From the NCBI RefSeq assembly GCF_963678635.1, contig NC_087063.1:37114540-37178539 (forward strand): DNA of 64,000 nucleotides, read 5' to 3'. The number at the start of each line of letters is the position of its first letter. Position 1 is the first letter of the stretch. Below, piece after piece: positions 34,972 to 47,590 of the stretch. The position numbers were made by a program, and so were the translations under genes. This stretch comes from Symsagittifera roscoffensis (Eukaryota > Xenacoelomorpha > Acoela > Convolutidae). The notes below the pieces were generated by a model that was not told the origin of the DNA, did no database searches, and saw nothing but the letters and a program-made list of their open reading frames with translations.

Positions 34972-36318
34972 TTTATATGACTTTAATACCAATGGCTTTA
35001 GATGGCTTTCATACAGAGCCATTCTTTTTCATACATAGGAAAAAGAAAAGAGTGTCAAGTAATGGCTGGTATGCATACAGTCAAAAAAATCATAAAACAA
35101 GAGACTGCAAAATCAAAAAGGACAAAGATAAATCTAGTGCTCGATGCAGTGGGTCGAACGGGTCAAGTGAGCCAGGAGCAAAGAAGCAAAGATGCTTCAA
35201 TTGTAGGCAACCTGGATTTTTTACAAGCGAGTGCAAGCAGGGGAGGACAGGGTTCTTCAGTTGCTGTGCTACAACTTCAATGAAGAGAGACGACATCATT
35301 GTGGATACGGGGTGAACTGATCATGTGGTGCGCGAAAGGGCTGTTTTTTCTAGCTTTGAGACCTGGAACGGAGGGACAACTTTGCAGAAGCAGAAGGGCA
35401 ATGGCACTTTGTCAAGGATTGAAGGCAAAATATCAGTGGAAGTGGAAGTGGAAATCGGGTACTGCCATGATGCTGTGTAAGTTAAAGTTTTCACAAGGTG
35501 CTGTTTGTGCCGGGCTGCACTGTGGACTTGATGAAAGTGAGCTCAGCACAAGCTTGTGGGTCAAGTTTCGTTTTCACCGCTGATGCTTGGGAACTAATGG
35601 CACCAGAGAGGGCACAGCTACCTGTGAGGCGACGCGGCAAGTTTTTCTTTCTGAGTGCAAATTTAGGAGGAATCTGATAACACTAGTGACGAAGACAAAG
35701 AGCTATATCAGTGATGTAACTTTGTTGAACCGACTCGGGGGCGTGGGGCACCTCAATCGGTAGAATCTTTCATTGCCTGTCATTTGTCAGCGCGCATCTA
35801 GTTTGCACGATGCATGAAGAAGCAGTGTCTATGAAGATTAGCAGCAAAGCATTGGCACTGGGGAAACGGGTCTTCGGTGACATCCATTGACTATTTGAAG
35901 TACCGAGTGTGCATGGTGCACGCTATGCTTTGAGCTTTATCGACGACTTCCGCCAGCTGGTTATGCTCTAGTACCTGGTGAGTGATGCTCTACTGAAGTT
36001 TCAGGAGTTTATAGCTGATCATGGGGCACCAAGAGGCCTGCGAACTGATAATGGAGATGAAATTTCGTCAAACGATTATAAAAGTTTTTGAAGAGAATCC
36101 CAGGTGAAGCAATAGTTCACTATGCCCCATAACAACAGAGCGCCACAACAAATTGGTCATCGCGATGAGTCAATGTCTGTTGGCAGAAGCAAAACTACCG
36201 AAGATGTTCTGGTTGCGAGCAGCAACATTGACATCTGTGAGGGTTCGCAATTCATTTCCCACATCCAGCAATGAGAAACGCCTTTCACCGACGGAGATGA
36301 ACTACTGGGAAAACATTA
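34972..36318 (+). repeat. copia array unit 5
   Basis: 1,347 bp. It passes directly into the rest of the copia element at 36319, so unit 5 is the one still joined to the 3' half of pol. Confidence 0.85.
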
Positions 36319-37960
36319 AAGCTAAGTTGCTTGCGTATGTTTGGATGCCTGGCATTCTATCTAGATCGAGGCAATGGACGGAAATTGAATCTAAATGGCA
36401 AGAAAAACAAGTTCATTGGCTAGGACGAAGAGAGCAAAACCTACTTGCTGATGGATCTAGAGACAAGACAAGTGGTGTGAGCAAGAAGCGTGAAACTCAA
36501 AGAAAAAACTTCCAGATGAGTTTATGGTTGAAATTGAATCATTACAAAGCCTGAAGCTATCAATCGGCGGATGCATTGCTAATGAGCAACCAAACACGAC
36601 GTTAACGAGGGAAGCGGCAAGGGCACCAACTGAGGTTAATACAGCATTTTCAGTGGGGCTACTGAAGATCATCAGGTTGATCAGGTTGAGTAGGAATCAG
36701 TAGATGCAGAGGTTCATGAGGACAAGTAACACACCCTTTCAATAAGTACTGGCTTAAGTTACTGGAATCTAACAGCCAAGGAGCTATTTAGAAGCAGAAA
36801 CTGGAACCAAAAGGAGCAGTGGCTGGTAGCGATGGCTTTAGAGTAAAAAACTCTAGATGCAATGGGAACATGGACACTTCCTAGACCACGATCCTGAAAA
36901 CTTATTCCTGGACAATGGTCACTTGCTGTGAAGAGAGATGCGATGAGACAAATGGAGCGGTTGACGCCAGATATGTAGTAAAAGGGTTCAAGTAGGAAAT
37001 TGACCTCAATTAGACGTTTGCTCGCCATACAAATGCAAAACAAAGAGGATACTGCTGGCTCTGGGGGTAAAAGATAACCTTGTAATTCCCGAACTCTCCT
37101 CAAACAGAAACAGTGTACAGGGAGCAGTGAGAGGGGATCAACGGCGGCGATAGTCAAGTGTACTTCACTAGCGAAGTCTCTATGAGTTGCGCCTATCTCA
37201 CTGCAAACAAGTAGGCACAGCAGTGTAAATCAACGAGCAACAGTCAAGGAAGGACTGCTCTGAAGCTGGGTCAGCAGAGGCAGTGTCCATGAAAGCTGTG
37301 TACTACAGAGACATTGCGGGCTCATTATTATACATAGCTAATCAAACAAGCCCAGATACCCTAACTTCTGTGACGCAACGCTCCCGTTTCCGGGAGAGTC
37401 TGGAAAGGGTGCACTGGGTGGCTGCAAAGAGGTTTCTTTGTTACCCGAAGGGGAGCAAAGAATTAAATTTGTGCTACACGAAAGGCACTGATCATGCAAG
37501 ACTCTTTTGATCATCCGCAAATTCTGACATCCCCAAAAATTTTTGGCTACAACTTTCATTTGCAGATAGCAGGAGCAGCAGTTAGTTGAAGCAGCAAGAA
37601 GCAAACAACTGAAGCTATATCTACCAGTGAGGCTGAGTACCAAGCAGGGGCAGCAGCTTTTCAAAAGGCGCCTTGTCTGCGATCACTTATCGATGAGATG
37701 GGCGGCGTGATTTATGACGGGCCAACAGTCATCAAGAATGAAAACCAGCGCTGTACAAATCAAAAGATTCTGGAATCAAGATGTACAAGATTCCTGTGAT
37801 GCAGAAGCGAACGAAGCAAATCGATGTAAAATACCACTTTCTTCGAGATTGAGTGTAAGCTGAGACAGTTGAACTCCAGTATTGCCCTAATGAGATCATG
37901 AAGCTGAATTGTTGACGAAAACCCAGAGCAAGGCTAAGTTGGACCAACATCGTTGGACTT
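36319..37960 (+). pseudogene. Ty1/copia pol remnant: end of integrase, RT and RNase H
   Basis: Follows array unit 5 without a break. Decayed reading frames show the linker after integrase (WLGRREQNLL), scattered RT remnants (ARYVVKGF near 36968), then clear RNase H-region motifs: YRDIAGSLLYIANQTSPDTL (near 37302), VHWVAAKRFLCYPKGSKEL (near 37408) and ISTSEAEYQAGAAAFQ (near 37618). This order is that of Ty1/copia pol. Many stops and indels; the catalytic RT motif YVDD was not found. No LTR was identified on either side, so the element is not complete. Confidence 0.8.
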
Positions 37961-40076
37961 TGATGGGTTGCAGTCTGACTTTAGACAAAGCCAATTCAGC
38001 TTGAGTTGGAGTGTTGGAGGCAGACCATCCCAAAGTCTGACAGAATATTTGAAATTGAAACGAATCAGTTTGGAGGCAAAAACTGATTAAAGCAGTCAAA
38101 ACTGACTAAACTCAGATCACAAACATTTTATTAAGTTGGTAATTATTAACTGGTACTTTGTGATGCTCATTTTGTCATGTCATTGATATTCACTTTCTCA
38201 TTTCATTCTTCATCAATCACTACCTCTTCTCAATCCTTAGTTCAAACCTCAGAATATGTCTCAGTCTCTAAACCATGCCTTTGATCTTTGTTGCTCTAAC
38301 TCTGATTCTTAACAAAAAATCTAAGTTGAAAAAGCTGGGGTTGCAGAGTAATTTTCAATTTTTTCAAAGTTTTTTCACTTTGTTAGTGTTTTTTTAAAAT
38401 TTTTATCAATTGCAAGGGTTGAGATTTTTGAAAAGAAATAAGGAAGTGTTTGTTTAGGATGGTTCAAACCAACTTAAGCAAACAAAAAGTTTTTATGAGA
38501 ACAGTTCTTACCAAAAAGGATATGGACTACAAGAGGTTAAATGTTTTTTAAAATGCAAAGAACTGTTTGTGGTGTTTTCGGGTTTTTAAAAAAATCATAG
38601 TGGCCATGTCTGGACTCATTTAAGGGTATTTGAAAGTTTTTATATTTGAATGTATGACGCGAATTAGTTTTGCGAGGCGAATTGTCTCGCACTCAAAACT
38701 GCTCAAAGTCGATCGAGCTAGCTGGTCATACTAATTTCCTAAACAAGTCAAATGCCAATCTCTAAGGTTACATTGTAGGACAAAATTTTTCAAAATCTCT
38801 GTACTAAAACTATTTGAGACAAGTTGACGAACAGTCGGGACACTCGAGGCTTTGTCCTTCTATACTATCATTTTCCTTGCAGCAAATCTGATGGACCGTT
38901 TACCGCAATCATACTAATTCACTTGAAAGCTTCTCTAGTTTGCCTGATAGTGTCTTCTTGTTTCAACCATTGTGAGAAACGCGAAAATCAATGAAAAAAA
39001 ATCATCATATTTTTTTTTCTTAAGCTTCTTTTTTCCTTTCTTTTCTTTTTGTCTTTTTTTTCTTCTTTTTTCTTAATTTTCACAATTCTCAATTTTTCGT
39101 AATTTTTAAGCTGCAGTAATATGCCTAAATTCCTGATACAATCTCTAAAAGGACAAACATCGTTGAAATAAGGTTTTTCTACTATTCTTTTATACTCCAA
39201 CATAAAAAACTGAATGCCCTCAGATTTTGAAACTTGTTGTTTGGATGATATCGATTTTATGATGAGTATTGGACCTAGAAAAAAACACGTTTCAAAACCT
39301 TTCGAAAGTTTCCTTAAAAATTTTGCGACAGTAATTAAAAGTCTTAATTTTAAATTTTCTATGAAACAAAAGTTCTTTTTACCTCGAAAGGATTGAAAGT
39401 CGCTTTTTATTCAATGTTTGATAAGTTTTAAGCAAAACTCCTCAGTGGCTTGAAATTTGTTTCATCTATATTTTTTCTCAATGCATCAGTTTTTTTAGCG
39501 AGAATAATACAATTTCTAAAAATTTTCAGAACTGAACCTAAATGGAGTTTTCAAAATACAGCAAAATGGCAGGACACTTGGCTCGGTTTGAGAAATACAC
39601 GAAAGAGCTAAAAGGTCAACAATCAGCTGATAAGAGAGAACTTGCATATCATTCAAGACGCGGACATATGAGAAGGATGCAAAGTGACCTCAATATTTGC
39701 GCAGTTGATCAGTAACTGCAGAAGCAGGCGCGAGATTGGTTTGTTGTATTGAGAACTTCTCCGATTGACCTTCTGAACTGATATCTCTTTTCAGTCAAGA
39801 ACGTTCAATAGTTTAGGAAAATATTATACTTTCGCGCAAGCCATTTCATCAATTACTGATTACAATAGATCTCGACTAAGTTTTCTGACTCAATTTCATT
39901 ATTCAAAATCATCCAAGATCACATAAACTACAGTCGTTTCCTCTTTCTATACCGATCAGGAAACGATTAGTGTTTCTCATTGTCGCATAGAAAGTGCATA
40001 AATTGAATTGATCTCCAAAAAAATTAAATATTGCTGTTTTATCTTATAAATAAACAATCGAAAAGGTTGTAGTGCG
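37961..40076. other. No gene recognised
   Basis: AT-rich DNA. A polypyrimidine tract of about 80 nt (T/C) lies at 39008-39090. No coding or repeat structure I can support otherwise. Confidence 0.4.
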
Positions 40077-40352
40077 ATGGCGCATGAGGACTACGACGTG
40101 GGCGATGGGGGGCAAATGGGACAGGAGGAGTCTGGGGTGTTGTGCAGGGCAGTGCGCTACTCGGAGTCGTTCGTGTTCCCTGTGATGGTGTGCAGTCAAC
40201 TCATCTGCTTCATCCTCAGTGCACTCTCCACATACTCACTCCTGAGAAAACACAGAAAAAGTCCCAAGTCAGTACACAACAGTGACACACACACTACAGT
40301 ACAGCTCATATACCGTCCGAGTAAAGTGCTGCAGATTCTTAACCACATGTAA
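40077..40352 (+). CDS. Candidate first exon of a membrane protein
   Basis: ATG 40077 opens 91 codons with more GC than the surroundings and a host-like codon pattern. An acidic, glycine-rich amino end (MAHEDYDVGDGGQMGQEESG) is followed by one clear membrane segment (FVFPVMVCSQLICFILSALS) and a basic stretch (LLRKHRKSPK), which would place the amino end outside. A receptor-like first exon is possible. The frame ends at 40352, but donors such as CGA|GTAAAG (40319) could end the exon earlier. No matching downstream exon was found before the inverted retrotransposon starts 360 bp later. Confidence 0.4.
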   Translation: MAHEDYDVGDGGQMGQEESGVLCRAVRYSESFVFPVMVCSQLICFILSALSTYSLLRKHRKSPKSVHNSDTHTTVQLIYRPSKVLQILNHM

Positions 40353-40713
40353 AAACGCACTGCTCGCATCGAGGCATGTTCAACTGCCCTTTAAACTTAT
40401 GAGCCCTGAATGTTCTAACAGTTCTTGTAAGTATCTGAGGTAGTTTTTGGTTAAAAAATGACAAATTCCAATAGAAAGATTTTTTCGGCATATCTTCTCC
40501 TCTCTCATATTCAAACATGCAGTTTCAAGTACGAAGTGAAATGTTTCTCTACTAGGAACGCGTTATTTGGACCAGATGTTTCGCTATTAAATATTTTAAT
40601 CAATAGTGACAGTCACATATAAGTTGAGAATTCGATTAAACGTGTTTTTCCTCTTCCCCATCCCCACTGTTAGTAAAAAATTACCCGCGTTTTGACGCTG
40701 ACAGGGCATTACC

Positions 40714-41084
40714 TGAGTTTGAACGGATGGTCTAACTCATAGAGTAATTTCAGATAAGGTACACCGTCTGCTCGTCACGCTATCTTATTTTCGGCCTTCG
40801 CGCAACTTCTTAGTCTAATACCGATCTTAATCTTACTCTTATATCTCTTAGTCTCAATAGATCTAGAGTATACTGGTTGGATACGAGTTGGTCTCTTGGA
40901 AAAGGCAACTAAGCTGTAAGTTAAATTCAGAATGCTCTGGTGCTGAAATTACAAGTAATTTCAGCACTTACAAATAAATGGGTTGTTAGTTAGATGAAGT
41001 ATGATTGGTTAGTCTTCAATATTTTTTAGGGATAAAATATCTAATTTAGAACCAATAATAATATATAGTTTGGATCAGGTTCCA
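40714..41084 (-). repeat. 3' LTR of copy 2
   Basis: Reads, on the minus strand, from TGGAACCTGATC to the end homologous to ...TAACTCA. 371 bp, shorter than the copy 1 LTRs because of small deletions, and diverged. It keeps the perfect hairpin at 40940-40967. Confidence 0.85.
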
Positions 41085-41248
41085 CTTATCCGGGGTTTAC
41101 AGAGTTTTTGTTTCTTTGACTTATTTCTGTAGGGGAGGATGGATGATTGATTGTTCGTGTTTCGCGAGCATCATTTCTTTTCCATTCTTGGAGGAGGAAG
41201 CTCCAGGAAACTGGAATCGTAGATTTCATCTTGTCCTTCAACGATGAC

Positions 41249-41518
41249 TTAGATCGTTAACAAAATCAGTCTGATTTCAAGATGGTTTGTTATGATCGTC
41301 TGTTCTTGATCGGTGTGGAGAACTATGTTTCGATCTGAATTAGGAATGGCGTGAAGTTCGAGTTGGAGGAAATGCCCTGTAACACGGATCTGTACGTATA
41401 CTTGAACATCGAGGTGGTCATTGGTCTGTTTCAATGAATTCCTTTGCTTCGGAGTCAAATCGTACTTTAAATCCTTTGAGTTGTGGTTGTGAGCGGCATA
41501 TCGGTTGTGTTTAGCCAT
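41249..41518 (-). CDS. ORF Y of copy 2
   Basis: 89 codons, intact. Starts MAKHNRYAAHNHNSKDL and contains NDHLDVQVYVQIRVT, identical to the copy 1 frame. It lies 165 bp before the LTR. Function unknown; see 19333-19566. Confidence 0.5.
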   Translation of the reverse strand: MAKHNRYAAHNHNSKDLKYDLTPKQRNSLKQTNDHLDVQVYVQIRVTGHFLQLELHAIPNSDRNIVLHTDQEQTIITNHLEIRLILLTI

Positions 41519-42692
41519 TCTGTAGGTTATGCGTGATGAGCTCGTCTTAGCTGCTTGATGCTCGTCTTCGTAATTTTGTATGATCTATATTACTGCAATA
41601 TATATTTTACATAATTAAATGTTTCGTTAGTCCTTCTTTTAGTTATGGTTTTTTATTAGTTTGTATCGCAAAAGCTTTTATTTTTAGTTCAGTTATTTTA
41701 AAAGAGTTACTCACACTTGAGTACCTCTTATCAAAATTAAGGAGTTGGTCACAAAGCGTGGATTCTAGCACGGTGGTTTAGGCCGGCTATTAAGCATGCT
41801 CAGGACTTCGTCCTCTTCTGGTGGGTTAGGCCAGGAGTGAGGGTATGATTTCATGCTGGTTTTTTTTGGGGTCCTGTTTTGTGTTAACTTTTTGTGTCGC
41901 GTTTGTTTCTGGTTTTTTCCTTTTGTTGTTTTAGTTTTGTCCTTTTCTTAAAAATCAATTTGTTTGGTTTGGGTTTGTCTTTCGACTTTTTGGCGTTTTA
42001 TGCTTTCTTTTTTTGCCTTATCAAAAGTCTTCAAAAGAATAAATTATCGGTTTTTTAAGCTGTTTTAATCCAGTTTGGGTACTGTGGGTTTTCTTTTCTT
42101 AGTCATGCTGTTAGTTTGTGTTTCATTGTGTTTGTAAGCTGTGTTGGTTAGTTGGGATTATTATATAATTCCTTTCCAACCGGTTTGAAACTTGTTATTA
42201 TTAGTTTGAGTTGTTATCAGTGAAAGTTGAAACTTGAAATCATCATTTTAAACAATTCGTCGTGGGCGAGTTGTGCGAGTGTGGATAAAATTTGTGTGCG
42301 ATTGATTCTTGAAAAGGTTAGTAAAGCTGACATTTGTATAATTTAACTGCTGAAAATTTTAAATTTACTAACTTGAGGGGATTGAAATTATTAAATTTTT
42401 TTCAATGTATTTAGGTTTACTACATTGGGGAAAAGAATTTATAGATGAGTTTATTGCTGTGGAGAGAAAATTTTACTGCGTCATTTATTGCTGTTAGTTC
42501 ATAAAAGTTTATGAATTATGAAAGATTTTGCTATTTGAAAAGTAAGTTTATAATGTATAAAAGAGTTTGCAATTTTTATTTCTGTTTTCTGTTTTCGTGG
42601 ATGATGCTGATGTAAAGACTAATGAAGAAACATTTAATAAGAAATGGTTAGTCTGTTTTGAATTTATTAGTGTAAATTATTTAATTTATACT
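41519..42692 (-). other. 3' non-coding region of copy 2
   Basis: Counterpart of 18174-19332. It holds the conserved GC-rich island (about 41750-41850), the TACTAAC motif (near 42320, minus strand) and the small intron with donor GTAAGTATAA near 42694. No gene. Confidence 0.5.
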
Positions 42693-44462
42693 TACCTAAT
42701 TATCGGGGAAGAAGCCATGAGGGAAGATATCGTGAATTGAAATTGATGTGGTTAGTAATTTTGCTAATATGCGAATGATGTTTTTAGTTTCGAGTAGTGA
42801 CCATAGCAGTTGAAGTGCTTTTATGGTGTTTAGTTCTTCGGTGCCTACAGAAAACAAGTGATTGGTGTGTTGAATGAGGTTAAAAAGCTTGTGATTATAT
42901 TTAGTATTGTTAATGAATTCTAATATTGGGATCTCTATAGGTTGAATATGTTCATGCGGGACAATGAAGGGTCGGGATTCTTCTGCATTAAAGGTCTTGG
43001 TGAGTGGACAAAATATTTACATTTGGGTTATAGGGTCATAACTTCTGAGGATTCCTTGGAAGTTAGTGTCTTTAATACAGTATGCGAATTTTAAGAAAAA
43101 TGGTGAAATGTATTTTGAATTAATAAACTGAAAACGATGGTGGGGTTGTCGTGAAGGTGTGTGTAAATTAAAATGATTTTGAATGAATCTATAATATGAG
43201 TAAGTGTGCGTTTGTTTAGTTCGTAACATGATGTCGTGTAAACAGTGCAGATCTCGTTCTTTTTGAGTGAGAAAAAATTTTAAAGTTATCGTAAAATGAT
43301 TCATAAGCCTGGATGTCGATTAGTGCTTCGGAAATAAGGTGGTTGTTTTTTGTCTAGTGAGCTTAGTGTAAAGATGTAGGGTGTTTGGATGAACAATTTT
43401 TCTGTTAGTTGTGGGTTAGCGAACTTATCTTTGTCGAGAAATTGGTCTTGGTTAGGTCTGAGGATTTTGTGATCATAATATTCAATAGAATAATCATTAG
43501 CTCGGGGTGCAGTGAAAGTTTTTAGCAGCTTTCTATATCCTACGTGAGTAAACTGTCTAGGTGTTAGTGCTGTGGTTAGTCTAAAAAAGTCAATTTTACT
43601 TTTTTAAATTTCGTGAGGTGTGTTATTTTGTGGTATACATAGTGGATTGGAGAAATAATAAAATGATGTCAAGTGAATTGTAGGGATTAGTACGTGCTCA
43701 TTGACATAGTGGGGTTGTTCAGTGTGAGGGTTGGAATGACTAAGGGTATATTGAGGGAAGAGGGGTAGGGAAGTTTGGAGAAAGGCTGGAGTATTAGTGT
43801 GGTCAGGGTAGCTTACATAATCGCGGGCTGCTCCGTGTGTGGAGGGAAGCGGGTGGTTAGAAAATTTTCTTCTGAACGTTCTATATGCACGGTTATTTGT
43901 GGATGATGAATGGGTTGATGTTGAGGATTGATCGAAAGAAGGGGTATAATCTGAAGAGGGTGTAGGAGTTGATGGGTTTGATGATGTTATGTTTGATGAT
44001 AATTGGTGAATAGTTAGAGTGTGAGGATGTTGTATTTGTTGTTGAAGTGTTATTAGATTATCTAGTTCTTGTGAAATTTGTGTGGTTTCTGGGGAATCGT
44101 TGTTGGAATGGTCATTGGTAAAGGGGGAGTATGTCGGAGTTGCTTGGGAAATATGTGAAACGGATGAGGGGAAGCATTTGTGGACTGGGAGTGAAAAGGT
44201 CGAAAAGGGGTTGGGAAAATGCTGGTGGGCTGGATTCGGAGTTTGCAAATTCGTCTGGGGTTTCGATTTCTGAGTTATTAAATTGGTAAATTGTATTAAA
44301 AACGGTGATGTCTGAATTAGTGTCAGAATCCATGCCGGACGATGTGTTAACATGGGGTGATTCAGGTGGCGGGAAAGCAAAAAAAGGGATGATGGGAATT
44401 GGGTTTTGGAGGTTGGCTGGGTGGGAAATGGAACGGTGAAGGGATCCAAATTGTCGGCTCAT
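42693..44462 (-). pseudogene. ORF X of copy 2, near full length
   Basis: Starts MSRQFGSLHRS at 44462. One-base shifts near 44120 and 43600 and a stop near 43015 break it, but the protein can be followed throughout: a P/S/T-rich amino half, a basic patch (YRTFRRKFSNHP), then a segment absent from copy 1 (43311-43600; it includes VGYRKLLKTFTAPRAN and FIQTPYIFTLSSLDKKQPPY), then the shared carboxyl half ending HDIFPHGFFPDN. The extra segment suggests that copy 1 carries a deletion. No known domain was recognised. Confidence 0.65.
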
Positions 44463-44499
44463 TGTGGGCTAAAAAAATTATTGTTCTGAGATTGAAAAC

Positions 44500-46330
44500 T
44501 TCTTGTATGTGGCTGTTCGATTATTTGTTCATATGTATCGTCATTTTGAGATTATTGTGTTACAATGTGTTGAATTGGACTTTGTATATGATTTGGTCTT
44601 GAATTTGCGATGTTTGCTAGTGCTAAGTTTCTGAAATTCCGTGGTACTAGTGATAATGGATGGTTACGACTTAAACTTGGGAGTTGTGGTGCTGTAGGTA
44701 ATGTATTTGTGTTATTATGTGATTCGTCATATGTGTTTGGTGTAGTTGATAATTTTATATTGTATTCTTTTATTTGTGCATCTAAAAGTATTTTATTTAT
44801 AGTATAAAATAGTATAAAAATAGTATAGTATACTTATAGTATAAAAGCATTTTAAATATTCTGAAAAATCCTGCAAAAAGTATGCGTGCTACGCTCGCTT
44901 GTCTTTTGACTTGTGTTTGGATCGCGCATGTGTAATAAATTCCTTTTAATAAAGAAAAATAAATCCAATAAAATTAAACATTGCGTATAATACTGTCAAT
45001 CTTTCTAAGATGTAATATGGCCATCCTAGAAAGGCTAAAATTTCGTTTTTCAAATTTAAAAAACTAAAAATATTGATTGTTGATTTATCCTGTGGTCGAT
45101 TTTTTCCGCCGTTTAGATAAATAAAATCTTTTATGTCTTTAAAATATCCACTGGAATCTTTTGCGTAAATGTCTGAAAATCCTGCTGTTTCTGCAAGTTT
45201 TCGTAACTTCTGATCTACTGATTGTCGTTGAATAGGTCCATCTTTGTATTTTTTTCTTGAAATTGTTGTGTACGTTTGTGGTGTTGTATGACGGATTTAG
45301 AATAGATGCCTATCGATTGTAAATCGACATTTGGGTTTCGGGCTATAGCTCTTATGCTTTCGGCATTAAAAGTTGAATATGGTGTAAGTAGATAGTATTT
45401 ATCTTCATCGGGATTTAAATGTACAACGTTGTGGCTATTTTCTGATCCACATGGTACTGCTGTAGCCCCAAAATATGTTCATCGTGAGAGTGTTTCAAAA
45501 AAAAAAAACTATATATTTGTAAATTTATGGGGTTCTTTTGTAACATCGTTTATCTTCAAAAACGTATAAAGGTGATACTTTTTTGGTACAAGTGTAATAC
45601 CATAAGATGTTTCCTTCATAATCAATAAATTTGATCTATTGCTGGATAACAAATATTCTGCATATGGTATTTTTAGAACTGCTAGTGCTAGTGATTGTAA
45701 AATTTGTGTTCTTTCAAGTTCACATAGTTGGTGTAGTGTTTCTAATTCTGAAAGTAAAATTTCTTTAAAAATTCTGCTTATTGTGTAGTTTAGTTTCATA
45801 TCTAAATGTATATCATAGTGAATTGCGCCAAAATGTGTTCTGTTCATAAGTGACAATTTTTGTAATTGCGTACTTTATGTGTCCTGTGTTTTTCTGAAAA
45901 TTTACTAAAACTTAGGGATTTTCGTCGGTAAGTGAGCGAGATGTGGCCATTGGGTTTACGGTTAAATGTCCTGTTTTCTTGTCGAAACCATTTTCGTATT
46001 CGACAAAATTTCTGAATACTGTGTTTTATAAAGTGGCTTGTTGTATTTACAAGCAAGTTCTGTTTCTGGATATATTTGAAATCGTGTTAATTTGTTTTCT
46101 ATATTGTGGATGTTTCTAAATTTGTGGTTTGTAGATCTAACTTGGTCGGTGTTTACATTTTCATATGGGATTGATTCGATAAAACATTTTTGGTGAAATT
46201 TGATCATTCCAGCGTGTATTTTTGCTTCTTGAAAAACTGTGCAGGTTTCTTCGGGAAACTTGTTTATTTTTGTTAAAATCGTGTCGATATTGTAATCTGT
46301 TTAATTCCCAGTTGTGTAATCTATTACTTG
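44500..46330 (-). pseudogene. env remnants of copy 2
   Basis: Pieces of the env gene: CELERTQILQSLALAVLKIP at about 45650-45730 is identical to copy 1. The amino half is deleted, so ORF c runs directly into the middle of the ectodomain near 46320. A short run of AGTATAAAAT-type repeats at 44795-44850 interrupts the tail region. The gene is not functional. Confidence 0.75.
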
Positions 46331-46337
46331 CCTGATG

Positions 46338-47204
46338 TTAAGCAAATAATGGTGGGGTTGCTACGAATGTATTCCGATCTAATCGTAGTGGTATATTTTG
46401 AGATGATTGTTCTTGATATCGTGAGTCAAGGTTGGTAGGGAAATTTAGGGGAAAAATTGATGGTGATATTTGGCTTGAAGAAGGTGTTGAGGGAAGAGAA
46501 AGTGTTTTGGGTAATGTAGATAGTGTTGTACCGAAAGAAATGTCAACTGGGTTGTTTACTAAATTTGGTTCACCGTGAGGGTATTTGTTTGTCACCCAAT
46601 ATGGAGGGCGTTCTGTGGTTGTTGGGTTCTTAAAAGGGTTTTCTCTAATTTATTCTGTTGTAGGGGTTGAACCTAAGTAATCAGATGGAATATTTGAAAT
46701 GCTTTGTTGTGAAGCAGTTGGAGGTGTTTCTGGTAATGTGCTACTTGAAAGGTCTAAGGGACTTGATGTTGGTGATTGAGGTATGTTAAATCGAACTCTG
46801 GGGGTATAAAAATTTCCATTTCGTCTTGGATGTATAGTTTGTCTATTTATTTTGAGTGTGTTCTGGTTTTGACTTATGTGTCTTACTCTGTTAAAATCTT
46901 GTTGTAGGTGTGGGTACATATTATATGTTGGTTCGTATTGTGGATCACTTAAAGTTGCTTGGCGGACAACTGGTTTTAATAGTTCAGATAATCGTGCGTG
47001 TCTTTCTTCAAAAGTACATGGATTTTCTTGAAAAGAAAAGCGTGTAGATGAATAGGGACTCTTGGTACTTGTGGGTTTTGTTGGATTTTCTTGGGACGTT
47101 GTTGGTGGGGACTGTGGTGGGGGTTGTTGATTAGCAAGCTTGGAAAATTTCTTTGATTGACGTTTTTTATGATGAAAATTTATGTTTGTTCCAGTATTCT
47201 TCAA
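46338..47204 (-). pseudogene. ORF c of copy 2
   Basis: Two open parts, 46650-47204 and 46338-46595, separated by a stop near 46648. It shares CTFEERHARLSEL and QTIHPRRNGNF with copy 1, as well as the proline-rich flanks. As in copy 1, the frame opens at TTG and overlaps ORF b. The sense codon at the position of TAA 13700 in copy 1 shows that that stop is a mutation. Confidence 0.6.
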
Positions 47205-47355
47205 TGAAAAGAAACAAGAGAATAGTGGCTAATGCAAATGTGATGGTTGCCTTTTGTATACATTTACATTTTGTCATAATCAGTGATGTTAAAAATGTGA
47301 GAAAAATAACAAATAGTAGAAAGATATCTGTTCTACTAAATATATTACGAAACAT
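47167..47355 (-). CDS. ORF b of copy 2, intact
   Basis: 62 codons with two hydrophobic segments (FLLFVIFLTFLTSLI and ITFALATILLFLFI) around a short basic loop with KCKCIQK. It probably crosses the membrane twice. Counterpart of 12793-12965. Confidence 0.5.
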   Translation of the reverse strand: MFRNIFSRTDIFLLFVIFLTFLTSLIMTKCKCIQKATITFALATILLFLFIEEYWNKHKFSS

Positions 47356-47384
47356 TTAAATAGTTATGAAATTATCGTACCTGA

Positions 47385-47590
47385 GGAGGTTATCAAGTAT
47401 TGTGAAAAGGGATATATTTACTTCAAAAATTGAGTAGAAAACTAAAATCAGATTGTAAAATATAATGAAAAGTATGAATAGGGTTTCTATGATATTAGTT
47501 AAAATGTTGTAAAAAATTGTCGAAGATTTGAAAGGGGTATTAAAAGGTTTGAAAATATTTGTTTGAATTTAGAGACCGTTGTTGAGAGAA
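47385..47590 (-). pseudogene. ORF a of copy 2
   Basis: Minus-strand translation gives FILFIIFYNLILVFYSIFEV followed by LLRYDN, aligned with the end of ORF a in copy 1. The amino end is not clearly open. Confidence 0.4.

Larger units (their letters stand above)
29576..36318 (+). mobile_element. Five-fold tandem array of a Ty1/copia gag-integrase fragment
   Basis: Five direct repeats of about 1.34-1.35 kb run head to tail, starting at about 29586, 30926, 32273, 33619 and 34972. Each unit carries, in broken frames, a zinc knuckle (CFNCRQPGFFTRECK; the usual His is Phe), a protease start (DIIVDTG, then TGA, then TDHVV), and integrase parts ending with CLLAEAKLPKMFWLRAA and PTSSNEKRLSPTEMNYGKTL, typical of Ty1/copia integrase. 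All units share the same internal stops and frameshifts, so the array grew after the element died. The junction phrase ATTGAATCAGG occurs between units and also just before unit 1. Units 3 and 4 are almost identical by eye. Confidence 0.9.

Noticed and set aside
29643-35299. Minus-strand ORFs of 69-87 codons in the copia array
   Set aside because: They repeat with the array and lie antisense to zinc-knuckle and integrase sequence; no independent support.
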